This document shows, in pieces, positions 6,605-12,779 of a DNA stretch of 12,779 nt (position 1 is the stretch's first letter; each line of letters opens with the position of its first letter). The position numbers were made by a program, and so were the translations under genes. The notes beneath the pieces were generated by a model. The model did no database searches. It was not told the DNA's origin and saw nothing but the letters and a program-made list of their open reading frames with translations. This DNA comes from an uncultured Fusobacterium sp. (lineage in GTDB: Bacteria > Fusobacteriota > Fusobacteriia > Fusobacteriales > Fusobacteriaceae): NCBI GenBank assembly GCA_900542625.1, contig UQOH01000058.1, positions 1 to 12,779 on the forward strand, read 5' to 3'.

Positions 6605-7618
6605 TTATTTTCCTTGGAACAGATCAATTACTTCTTGTCCAACTACATCTACATACTGATCAAATATTCCGGCACAAGCTTTTTTAAACTCTTCTCTTTC
6701 TTCTGGTGTAAGTCTTGTGAATTTTGTTCCGTTCTTCTCTAAGTTTTCAATAATTGTTGATTCATTTGCTGCTAAATAATCATTTCCCCATTGAAGAGCC
6801 TGAGAGGCACACTGCTGAATCATTTCTGCATCTTCCGGTGAAAGTTTTTCTAAAGTTTTGTTGCTGATAATCCAGATATTTGTGTCACGGACTCCGTCCC
6901 ATAGAAGTACGTTTGACTGAACTTCAGCAAATTTTGATGAGTTGAAAACTGCTATTGGGTTTTCCTGTCCGTCTATTGTTCCCTGCTGAAGAGATGTATA
7001 AACTTCTGAGAAATCCATTGCTGTCGGGTTAGCTTTAAAATAGTCTCTATATAAATCGATAAATACATTTGCTCCCGGAACACGGATATTCATCCCTTTT
7101 AAATCTTCAGGTGAGTGAATTTCCATGTTGCTTGAAATCTGTCTTGAACCTGCGTTATTAATTCCAAGCATTGTCATTTCAAGATAGTTGCACCATTTGT
7201 TTATCTCTGCTTTTGCCTTATCGCTGTTTACGAAACTAACAAGGTCATCTGTTGATTCAAACAGGAATGGCAGCCAGAAAGCATAGAATCTTGGATCATA
7301 GTTTGCTATATTTGCAGGAGCACAGGCATGTATGTCAATATTTCCTGCTTGTACAAGTTCTATTGCTTTTGTTAAGTCTCCTCCTGAAAGTCCGCAGTTT
7401 TGATATACTTCAACTCTTATTCTTCCATCTGATTTATCTGCTACATATTTTTTAAACTCTTTTGCTGTTAAATCACTAATAGATTCAGGCTGTTGTGTAT
7501 GAGTCATACGGATTATTATTTCTCCCTCTTTCTCAGAACTTCCGCATCCTGTTAAAGCAAAAACCATTACACCTGCCGCTGCTAATGAGAAAATCTTTGT
7601 TAATTTATTTTTAAACAT
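6605..7618 (-). CDS. dctP: TRAP transporter substrate-binding lipoprotein (DctP family)
   Basis: A 337-residue extracytoplasmic binding protein. The N-terminus has a lipoprotein signal: positive charges (MFKNKLTK), a hydrophobic core, and lipobox LTGC with the lipidated Cys25. The mature part follows the DctP pattern: RMTHTQQPESISDLTAKEF (37-55), RIRVEVYQN (66-74), GSRQI (157-161), the segment around MNIRVPG (176-182) with Arg179 as the expected carboxylate-binding arginine, and EVYTSLQQGTIDGQENP (205-221). The conserved Arg and the cluster context point to an organic acid ligand, possibly an aldonate or keto acid; related proteins beside DUF1537 kinases are known to bind four-carbon sugar acids. 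The exact ligand cannot be read from sequence. A GGAGG ribosome site supports the start. It is spaced 23 bases after the racemase-like gene in the same operon. Confidence 0.95.
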   Translation of the reverse strand: MFKNKLTKIFSLAAAGVMVFALTGCGSSEKEGEIIIRMTHTQQPESISDLTAKEFKKYVADKSDGRIRVEVYQNCGLSGGDLTKAIELVQAGNIDIHACAPANIANYDPRFYAFWLPFLFESTDDLVSFVNSDKAKAEINKWCNYLEMTMLGINNAGSRQISSNMEIHSPEDLKGMNIRVPGANVFIDLYRDYFKANPTAMDFSEVYTSLQQGTIDGQENPIAVFNSSKFAEVQSNVLLWDGVRDTNIWIISNKTLEKLSPEDAEMIQQCASQALQWGNDYLAANESTIIENLEKNGTKFTRLTPEEREEFKKACAGIFDQYVDVVGQEVIDLFQGK

Positions 7619-7641
7619 ATTTATTTCCTCCTGATTTTTTA

Positions 7642-8316
7642 TTATTTCATAAGTCCTTTTGCCACTAAAGCATCTCTTAAAGCGGGAGCACCAAATCTTG
7701 GGCTTGATACTACCATTTTACCATACTTGTCAGCTATATATTGTTCACAATATGCCATTGAACCTTGAGCAAAAAGAATAACATCTGCTTTGTCTGCAAC
7801 TTTTCCTGCATACTCAGTCATAAGTGCTTTGAACTGTTCCTGATCAAGTCCGAATGCTCCGTCAACCAATACATCAACTATCTCTACATGTTTGTTCATC
7901 TCTCTTGCAACACGTTTTACTGTGTTTTTTGTAGGTTCAAGAGTTGTTGGAAGAGTAGCCATAACTGCTATTGTATTTCCATTTCTTACAGCCTCTCTGC
8001 ACATCTCTTCATCTATTCTTACAATAGGAATTCCTGTATATTTTGCTATTCCCTGAGCTGCATCAGCAACTTCTCCTACTGATGAACAAAGATTTAATAC
8101 TGCATCTGCTCCTTTGCTTACAGCGTCCATATACATTGAAACTAAACGAGCTGCCGGTGCCGGAGTAACATATCCTGCTTCCCTTACATCTGCAAGAATT
8201 GATGGATCCTGATATGTTAAAACCTCTGTTTCTTTTGGAAGAACCTTCCCGATTTCCTCGTTAACTAATTGAATTAATTCTGGTGTTGTGCTTGTATAAA
8301 CTAATGCTACTTTCAT
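7642..8316 (-). CDS. Asp/Glu racemase superfamily protein with a single catalytic-site cysteine
   Basis: A 224-residue protein of the two-lobed cofactor-independent Asp/Glu/hydantoin racemase and decarboxylase superfamily. The first-lobe catalytic cysteine is present as Cys77 (LNLCSSVGE, 74-82). In the second lobe, after the strand DVILF, true racemases have a Cys in an L-G-C-T type motif; here the stretch reads AQGSMA (183-188), with no cysteine at that position, and the next one (Cys190) is out of register. It is therefore unlikely to be a two-base racemase and may be an isomerase, decarboxylase or C-C lyase of a small acid. As first gene of the operon before the TRAP subunits, it probably acts on the imported acid or a downstream product. 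A strong GGGAGGG ribosome site precedes the ATG, and a near-consensus promoter with a palindromic operator lies upstream. Confidence 0.85.
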   Translation of the reverse strand: MKVALVYTSTTPELIQLVNEEIGKVLPKETEVLTYQDPSILADVREAGYVTPAPAARLVSMYMDAVSKGADAVLNLCSSVGEVADAAQGIAKYTGIPIVRIDEEMCREAVRNGNTIAVMATLPTTLEPTKNTVKRVAREMNKHVEIVDVLVDGAFGLDQEQFKALMTEYAGKVADKADVILFAQGSMAYCEQYIADKYGKMVVSSPRFGAPALRDALVAKGLMK

Positions 8317-8359
8317 TTTTACCCTCCCATTTTATATAAATTTTATTTCTCACTTTTAT

Positions 8360-8384
8360 ACATCCTCTGTACAACGTAGGATGT
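8360..8384 (-). promoter_or_regulatory. Palindromic candidate operator in the racemase/TRAP leader
   Basis: ACATCCT (8360-8366) and AGGATGT (8378-8384) form a perfect 7-base inverted repeat with an 11-base spacer. It starts about 14 bases past the -10 box, so a bound protein would block initiation or early elongation. TACATCCT recurs in the gntR leader at about the same distance from its -10. The FCD-type GntR encoded in the cluster is the natural candidate ligand. Reading it as a hairpin is less convincing, since no T run follows. Confidence 0.5.
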
Positions 8385-8398
8385 TCTATCTTGATAAG

Positions 8399-8427
8399 AT
8401 TATATTCTACTTTTTACGATTTGTAAA
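8399..8427 (-). promoter_or_regulatory. Sigma-70-type promoter of the racemase-TRAP operon
   Basis: On the minus strand TTTACA (8422-8427, five of six to -35), a 17-base spacer and TATAAT (8399-8404, a perfect -10) precede the racemase-like gene. The predicted start is near 8392, giving a leader of about 75 bases that contains the palindromic operator and the GGGAGGG ribosome site. Confidence 0.75.
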
Positions 8428-8598
8428 TAGCAGATTGAAAATTTTTTGTTCTTTTTCAGTTTCTTATTTTCTGTATTAGTGAAAAAATACTTTTTCCTGA
8501 AAGAAAAAAAATTTTTAATTCATTTTAAATAATTTTTTGAATTATTTTTACAACTTTATATTTTAATATATATGTTTTTCAATCAATTATTTTAATTA
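8428..8598. other. Very AT-rich spacer between the divergent promoters
   Basis: No gene is visible here on either strand. The stretch is almost pure A/T with long T and A runs and could serve as an UP element for either promoter. Two perfect small inverted repeats stand out: GAAAAA/TTTTTC around a 4-base centre (8481-8496) and AAATAATT/AATTATTT around a 5-base centre (8527-8547). Such repeats arise easily in sequence this AT-rich, so their function is unproven. No Rex- or FNR-type site was recognised. Confidence 0.5.
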
Positions 8599-8627
8599 TT
8601 GTACCTTAATAACTATCATGGTATAAT
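8599..8627 (+). promoter_or_regulatory. Extended -10 promoter of the hydCBA operon
   Basis: TATAAT (8622-8627) is a perfect -10 box preceded by TG one base before it (8619-8620), making an extended -10 element. At 17 bases spacing the -35 is TTGTAC (8599-8604), matching only the first three consensus bases, which an extended -10 tolerates. The predicted start is near 8634, giving a leader of about 50 bases that ends in a strong AAGGAGG ribosome site before hydC. Confidence 0.6.
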
Positions 8628-8631
8628 TTTT

Positions 8632-8656
8632 AGTATAAGTTACATATCTTAGTACT
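8632..8656 (+). repeat. Imperfect inverted repeat at the hydCBA transcription start
   Basis: AGTATAAG (8632-8639) can pair with CTTAGTACT (8648-8656) with one bulged base across an 8-base loop. It lies over the predicted +1, where a repressor site or a short 5' UTR hairpin would act. It does not resemble the redox regulator sites I know, so its role is open. Confidence 0.3.
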
Positions 8657-8683
8657 TTTGGTTTAAAGTTTAAGGAGGAAAAT

Positions 8684-9202
8684 ATGAATTGTGATAATGT
8701 TTTAAAAAAAGAATGTTTTGAACGTTTGGAAGATTTCATAAATACACTTCCTGAAAAAAAGGGAAATCTTATAAGGGTACTGCACAAAGCACAGGATATA
8801 TTTGGATATCTTCCATCTGAGGTACAGGAATTTGTTGCAGAAAAACTTGATCTCCCAATTTCAAAGGTTTATGGTGTTGTAAGTTTCTATCATTTTTTTA
8901 CAATGGTTCCCAAAGGAAAATATCCTATTTCTGTATGCATGGGAACAGCATGCTATGTAAGAGGAGCTGAAAAAGTATTAAATGAAATAAAAGATCTTTT
9001 AAAAATAGAGGTTGGAGAAACAACTGTAAACGGACTTTTCTCTTTAGACTGCCTGAGATGTGTGGGAGCCTGCGGACTTGCTCCTGTTGTTCTTATAGGT
9101 AAAGATGTTTATGGAAAAGAAAAGACTAAAGATATAAAAGATATTATTATGAAATACATTGAAAAAGATTTAGCTGAAAGCAAGGAGGGATCTTATGAGT
9201 AG
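8684..9202 (+). CDS. hydC: HydC, NuoE-like [2Fe-2S] subunit of electron-bifurcating [FeFe] hydrogenase
   Basis: A 172-residue soluble thioredoxin-like ferredoxin of the NuoE (24 kDa complex I subunit) family. The N-terminal helical part (about 10-80) contains KKGNLIRVLHKAQDIFGYLP (25-44) and the VYGVVSFYHFF segment (62-72). The [2Fe-2S] ligands are Cys85 and Cys90 (VCMGTAC) with Cys126 and Cys130 (CVGAC), the normal C-x4-C and C-x3-C spacing. In HydABC complexes this subunit carries electrons next to the HydB flavin. AAGGAGG precedes the ATG at good spacing. Its end overlaps the start of hydB by 8 bases, so translation is probably coupled. The length is slightly above the minimal NuoE fold, with a charged C-terminal tail. 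Confidence 0.95.
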   Translation: MNCDNVLKKECFERLEDFINTLPEKKGNLIRVLHKAQDIFGYLPSEVQEFVAEKLDLPISKVYGVVSFYHFFTMVPKGKYPISVCMGTACYVRGAEKVLNEIKDLLKIEVGETTVNGLFSLDCLRCVGACGLAPVVLIGKDVYGKEKTKDIKDIIMKYIEKDLAESKEGSYE

Positions 9203-10979
9203 AGAAATTTTAGTTTGCGGAGGAACAGGATGCCTTTCTTCAAAAAGTGAGCAGATTATAAAAAATCTTGAATCAGCTGTTCTTTTTCACGGGCTTGAAA
9301 AAGAGGTTATTGTAAAAAAGACAGGATGTTTTGGTTTCTGTGAAAAAGGTCCTATTGTTAAAATCCTTCCTGATAATATACTGTATATTGAAGTTACTCC
9401 TGAAGATACAAGTGAAATTATAGAAAGCCATATTGTTAACGGAAAAGTTGTTGAAAGACTGCTTTTTGTTGACCCTCGTACTAAAGAGAGAATACGTGAC
9501 GGAAAAGATATGCAGTTTTACCAAAAGCAAGTGAGAGTAGCTCTTAAAAACTGCGGGGTTATTGACCCTGAAAATATTCACGACTATTTGAAACATGATG
9601 GATATAAGGCTCTTGAGAAAGTTCTTAAAGAGATGACTCCTGAAGATGTTATAAATGAAGTAAAAGAATCAGGGCTTCGTGGAAGAGGAGGAGGAGGATT
9701 CCCAACAGGACTTAAATGGGAATTTACAAGAAAAGCTGTAAACTCTCAGAAATATGTAGTATGTAATGCTGACGAGGGAGACCCGGGAGCATTTATGGAC
9801 AGATCTATCCTTGAAGGAGATCCCCATGGAGTGTTAGAGGCAATGAGTATCTGTGGATATGCAACAGGAGCATCAGTAGGACTTATCTATATCAGAGCTG
9901 AATATCCTGTAGCTGTTTCAAGATTGGAAAAAGCTATTTCTGATGCAAGAAGAAACGGATTTCTTGGTGAAAATATACTGGGAAGCGGTTTCTCTTTTGA
10001 TATTGATATAAAACTTGGTGCAGGAGCATTTGTCTGTGGAGAGGAAACTGCACTTATTCACTCTATGGAGGGAGAAAGAGGAGAACCTACAACAAAACCT
10101 CCGTTCCCTGCTGAATCAGGATATTGGGGAAAACCTACAAATGTAAACAACGTTGAAACTTTTGCCAATATTACAAAAATTATTTTAAACGGTGCATCTT
10201 GGTTTAGAAGTATCGGTACTCCTAAATCTCCAGGAACAAAAGTTTTTGCTCTTGCAGGAAAAGTTAATAATGTAGGACTTGTGGAAGTTCCTATGGGAAC
10301 AACTTTAAGAGAAGTTATTTTTGATATTGGAGACGGAATAAAAGAAAATAAAAAATTCAAAGCTGTTCAGACAGGAGGACCTTCCGGAGGATGTCTGACT
10401 GAACAGGATTTAGATACTCCTATTGATTTTGACACTCTTCTTGAAAAAGGTTCAATGATGGGTTCAGGAGGAATGATTGTTATGGACGAGGACGACTGTA
10501 TGGTTTCCATTGCAAAATTCTATCTTGAATTTACTATTGATGAATCATGCGGGAAATGTACTCCTTGCAGAATAGGAAATACAAGACTTCATGAAATTCT
10601 TGAAAGAATTACAAAAGGGGAAGGGAAAAAAGAAGATCTGGATCTTCTTAGAGAACTTTCAACAACAATAAAAGATACAGCTTTGTGCGGACTTGGACAG
10701 ACATCTCCAAATCCTGTGCTTTCTACTATAAATAAATTCTATGATGAATATCTTGCTCATATTGCAGATAAAAAATGTCCTGCAAAACAATGTAAGGCTC
10801 TGATTAAATATGAAATAAATCCTAACAAGTGTGTAGGATGTACTTTATGTGCCAGAAATTGTCCTGTTCATTGTATTACAAGTAAAATCAAAACTCCTCA
10901 CATCATTGACCAGAATCAATGTATAAAATGTGGTGCATGTTATACAACTTGTAAATTTATGGCAGTAGAAATAGCATAA
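9195..10979 (+). CDS. hydB: HydB, NuoF-like NADH/FMN subunit of electron-bifurcating [FeFe] hydrogenase
   Basis: A 594-residue cytoplasmic flavo-iron-sulfur protein. Domains in order: an N-terminal thioredoxin-like [2Fe-2S] domain (about 1-85, Cys8, Cys13, Cys45, Cys49); the NuoF core with glycine-rich NADH loop GLRGRGGGGFPTGLKWEF (160-177), FMN loop CNADEGDPGAF (190-200) and GAGAFVCGEETALI (275-288); an [4Fe-4S] site with Cys452, Cys455, Cys458 and Cys498; and a C-terminal 2x[4Fe-4S] ferredoxin (Cys546, 549, 552, 556 and Cys576, 579, 582, 586). His522 with Cys528 and Cys533 between core and ferredoxin could hold another metal. This architecture is that of HydB in bifurcating HydABC, where FMN splits electrons between NAD and ferredoxin; plain NuoF lacks the added domains. 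A 13-base gap leads to hydA. NADH rather than NADPH preference is inferred. Confidence 0.95.
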   Translation: MSREILVCGGTGCLSSKSEQIIKNLESAVLFHGLEKEVIVKKTGCFGFCEKGPIVKILPDNILYIEVTPEDTSEIIESHIVNGKVVERLLFVDPRTKERIRDGKDMQFYQKQVRVALKNCGVIDPENIHDYLKHDGYKALEKVLKEMTPEDVINEVKESGLRGRGGGGFPTGLKWEFTRKAVNSQKYVVCNADEGDPGAFMDRSILEGDPHGVLEAMSICGYATGASVGLIYIRAEYPVAVSRLEKAISDARRNGFLGENILGSGFSFDIDIKLGAGAFVCGEETALIHSMEGERGEPTTKPPFPAESGYWGKPTNVNNVETFANITKIILNGASWFRSIGTPKSPGTKVFALAGKVNNVGLVEVPMGTTLREVIFDIGDGIKENKKFKAVQTGGPSGGCLTEQDLDTPIDFDTLLEKGSMMGSGGMIVMDEDDCMVSIAKFYLEFTIDESCGKCTPCRIGNTRLHEILERITKGEGKKEDLDLLRELSTTIKDTALCGLGQTSPNPVLSTINKFYDEYLAHIADKKCPAKQCKALIKYEINPNKCVGCTLCARNCPVHCITSKIKTPHIIDQNQCIKCGACYTTCKFMAVEIA

Positions 10980-10992
10980 GGAGGGAAAATTT

Positions 10993-12747
10993 ATGAAACT
11001 TATTAAAATAAATATTGATGGAATAGAATTTGAAACAAAAACAGGCACAACAATACTTGAGGCTGCCAAATCAATCGGAATAAATATTCCCAGCTTATGT
11101 TATCTGAAAATGAGTGATATAGGATATAAGAACAGCTGTTCATCGTGCAGAATCTGTGTTGTTGAAGTGAAAGGAAGAAAGAATCTTGCTCCTGCATGTT
11201 CTACTCCTGTTTTTGAAGGAATGGAAGTTACTACAAACTCTTTGAGAGTTATAAAAGAAAGAAAAACAATTCTTGAACTTATGCTTTCTGACCACCCTGC
11301 AGATTGTCTTGTCTGCGTGAAAAACGGAAAATGTGAACTTCAGAAACTTGCTGTTGATTTTGGAATCAGAGAGATAAGATTTAAAGGAAAGCAGACAAAC
11401 AACAGAAAAGAATTTTCTCCGTCTATTATAAGAGATGCTGATAAATGTATTTTATGTAAAAGATGTGAAACTATGTGTCGTGAAATCCAGACATGCAGTG
11501 TTCTTTCAAGTATTCAGAGAGGATTTAATGCAAGTATGGGAACAGCATTTGAGCAGAACATGGAAACAACTATCTGCACATACTGCGGACAGTGTGTTGC
11601 TGTGTGTCCTGTGGGAGCTTTGTATGAAACTGACTACACAAGCCAGCTGATGAACGATTTGAGCAACAAAGATAATCAGGTTATTGTTCAGGTTGCCCCA
11701 GCTGTAAGGGTTGCTATTGGTGAAGAGTTTGGTTTTGCTCCGGGAGAGGATGTTACAGGAAAACTTGTCACTGCACTGAAAATGGTTGGATTCAGCCATG
11801 TTTTTGATACTAACTTTGCTGCAGACCTTACAATAATGGAAGAGGCAGCAGAACTTAAAGAAAGACTTGAAAAATACTTAGCAGGAGAACCTGCAAAACT
11901 TCCTCTTATAACTTCATGTTGTCCTGCATGGGTTAAGTTTGCAGAGCATCATTTCCACCAGTTTTTAGGAAATCTTTCTACTGCAAAATCTCCTCAGCAG
12001 ATGTTCGGGGCTGTTGCAAAAAATATCTGGACAAAAGATGCCGGAATTGACAGAAATAAAATTGTCTGTGTGTCAATAATGCCTTGTCTTGCTAAAAAAT
12101 ATGAGGCATCAAGAAATAAATTTATGGCAGGTGGAGAGCCTGATGTTGATTATTCTATCTCTACACGTCAGCTTGCAAGTCTTTTAAAACAAGCTAATAT
12201 TGACCTGAAATCTTTAAAAGAAAGCAGATTTGATAATCCTCTTGGATATTCTACAGGTGCTGCAGATATCTTTGGAAAAACTGGAGGAGTTATTGAGGCT
12301 GCAACAAGAACTCTTTATGAATGGGTAACTGGAGAGGAACTTGAAAAAGTTGATTTTGAACAGTTCAGAGGAATTGAGGGAATCAGAATTGCTGAAATTC
12401 CTGTTGGAGATATAAAGCTTAGAATAGGAGTTGTAAACGGACTTGGAGCTGCAAGAGAACTTCTTAATAAAGTTGAAAGAGGAGAAGAAACTCTTCATGC
12501 TATTGAAGTTATGGCATGTAAAGGAGGATGTGTGGGAGGAGGAGGACAGCCTTTCCACGGAGGAAACTTTGAAATTGTAAAAGAAAGAATCAAAGGTATT
12601 GAAAAAATAGATTCCGGAAAAATTATCAGAAAATCACATGAGAACCCTTACATAATAGAACTTTACAAAAATCATCTTGGAGAGCCTTTAAGCCACGAGG
12701 CACATGTGCTTCTTCATACTTATTATTCTCCAAAAAAACATATTTAA
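10993..12747 (+). CDS. hydA: HydA, catalytic [FeFe] hydrogenase subunit
   Basis: A 584-residue group A [FeFe] hydrogenase that makes or uses H2 at the H-cluster. The N-terminus is a [2Fe-2S] domain (Cys36, Cys52, Cys55, Cys69; extra Cys49), then a His-Cys3 [4Fe-4S] site (His101, Cys105, Cys108, Cys114), then a 2x[4Fe-4S] ferredoxin (Cys152, 155, 158, 162 and Cys195, 198, 201, 205). The H-domain has all three signatures: TSCCPAW (307-313; Cys309 for proton transfer, Cys310 as ligand), MPCLAKKYE (363-371; Cys365) and EVMACKGGCVGGGGQP (505-520; Cys509, Cys513). AGGAGGG precedes the ATG. With hydC and hydB it completes the HydABC set, so it should couple H2 to both NADH and ferredoxin. The C-terminal extra [2Fe-2S] domain of some HydA (e.g. 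Thermotoga) is absent. The HydEFG maturases are not in the window. No terminator is visible in the 32 bases after the stop, which end in AGAGGGG, perhaps the ribosome site of a further gene. Confidence 0.96.
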   Translation: MKLIKINIDGIEFETKTGTTILEAAKSIGINIPSLCYLKMSDIGYKNSCSSCRICVVEVKGRKNLAPACSTPVFEGMEVTTNSLRVIKERKTILELMLSDHPADCLVCVKNGKCELQKLAVDFGIREIRFKGKQTNNRKEFSPSIIRDADKCILCKRCETMCREIQTCSVLSSIQRGFNASMGTAFEQNMETTICTYCGQCVAVCPVGALYETDYTSQLMNDLSNKDNQVIVQVAPAVRVAIGEEFGFAPGEDVTGKLVTALKMVGFSHVFDTNFAADLTIMEEAAELKERLEKYLAGEPAKLPLITSCCPAWVKFAEHHFHQFLGNLSTAKSPQQMFGAVAKNIWTKDAGIDRNKIVCVSIMPCLAKKYEASRNKFMAGGEPDVDYSISTRQLASLLKQANIDLKSLKESRFDNPLGYSTGAADIFGKTGGVIEAATRTLYEWVTGEELEKVDFEQFRGIEGIRIAEIPVGDIKLRIGVVNGLGAARELLNKVERGEETLHAIEVMACKGGCVGGGGQPFHGGNFEIVKERIKGIEKIDSGKIIRKSHENPYIIELYKNHLGEPLSHEAHVLLHTYYSPKKHI

Positions 12748-12779
12748 TAAAAAAATTAACAAAAACTAGAGAAGAGGGG

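Noticed and set aside
7765..8082. A 105-codon plus-strand frame rich in Cys, Ser and Tyr inside the racemase-like gene.
   Set aside because: It is the antisense image of a well-supported gene; its composition reflects reverse-complemented AT-rich codons.
8596..8787. A 63-codon minus-strand frame overlapping the hydC promoter and start.
   Set aside because: It lies across a good extended -10 promoter and antisense to hydC, with low-complexity residues and no family resemblance.
1..12779. CRISPR arrays, insertion sequences, tRNA or rRNA genes.
   Set aside because: No regularly spaced repeats, transposase frame, terminal inverted repeats or RNA-gene features were recognised on either strand.

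Overview
The window is AT-rich bacterial DNA that most resembles a Fusobacterium (F. mortiferum / varium / ulcerans type). The genes have a clostridial look: AGA arginine codons, strong GGAGG ribosome sites and a NuoE/NuoF-type [FeFe] hydrogenase. At the left edge there is also the C-terminus of an outer-membrane beta-barrel ending in Tyr-Arg-Phe, which implies a cell with an outer membrane. That combination fits Fusobacteriota. It is an inference; no rRNA or marker gene is present.

Layout. Positions 1-298 hold a 41-codon remnant of an autotransporter-like beta-barrel protein (minus strand) and a bidirectional-looking hairpin terminator. From 299 to 8316, nine genes lie on the minus strand. 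In transcription order they are a one-cysteine Asp/Glu-racemase-superfamily protein, the three subunits of a TRAP transporter (dctP, dctQ, dctM), a FadR/FCD-type GntR regulator, a small cupin, a beta-keto acid cleavage enzyme (BKACE, DUF849), a four-carbon-acid-sugar kinase (DUF1537) and a class II aldolase paralogue. A hairpin terminator separates gntR from the cupin. A divergent, very AT-rich control region (8317-8683) carries promoters for both directions. From 8684 to 12747 the plus strand carries hydC-hydB-hydA, a complete trimeric [FeFe] hydrogenase of the electron-bifurcating HydABC type.

How the genes fit together. The minus-strand genes look like one carboxylate or sugar-acid utilisation regulon. 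The TRAP system imports an organic acid, and the GntR protein probably senses it or an intermediate. The cupin, racemase-like protein and BKACE rearrange or cleave a keto acid, the DUF1537 kinase phosphorylates an acid sugar, and the aldolase would cleave the phosphorylated product to dihydroxyacetone phosphate (DHAP) plus an aldehyde acid. The aldolase lacks the Arg expected to hold the C6 phosphate of fructose bisphosphate, which supports a substrate other than a bisphosphate. I know of no described pathway with this gene set, and no dehydrogenase is encoded in it. An 8-base motif (TACATCCT) is shared by the transporter-operon and gntR promoters and is a candidate operator. The hydrogenase would dispose of reductant from NADH and reduced ferredoxin as H2 during fermentation; I see no direct link to the acid cluster beyond the shared control region.
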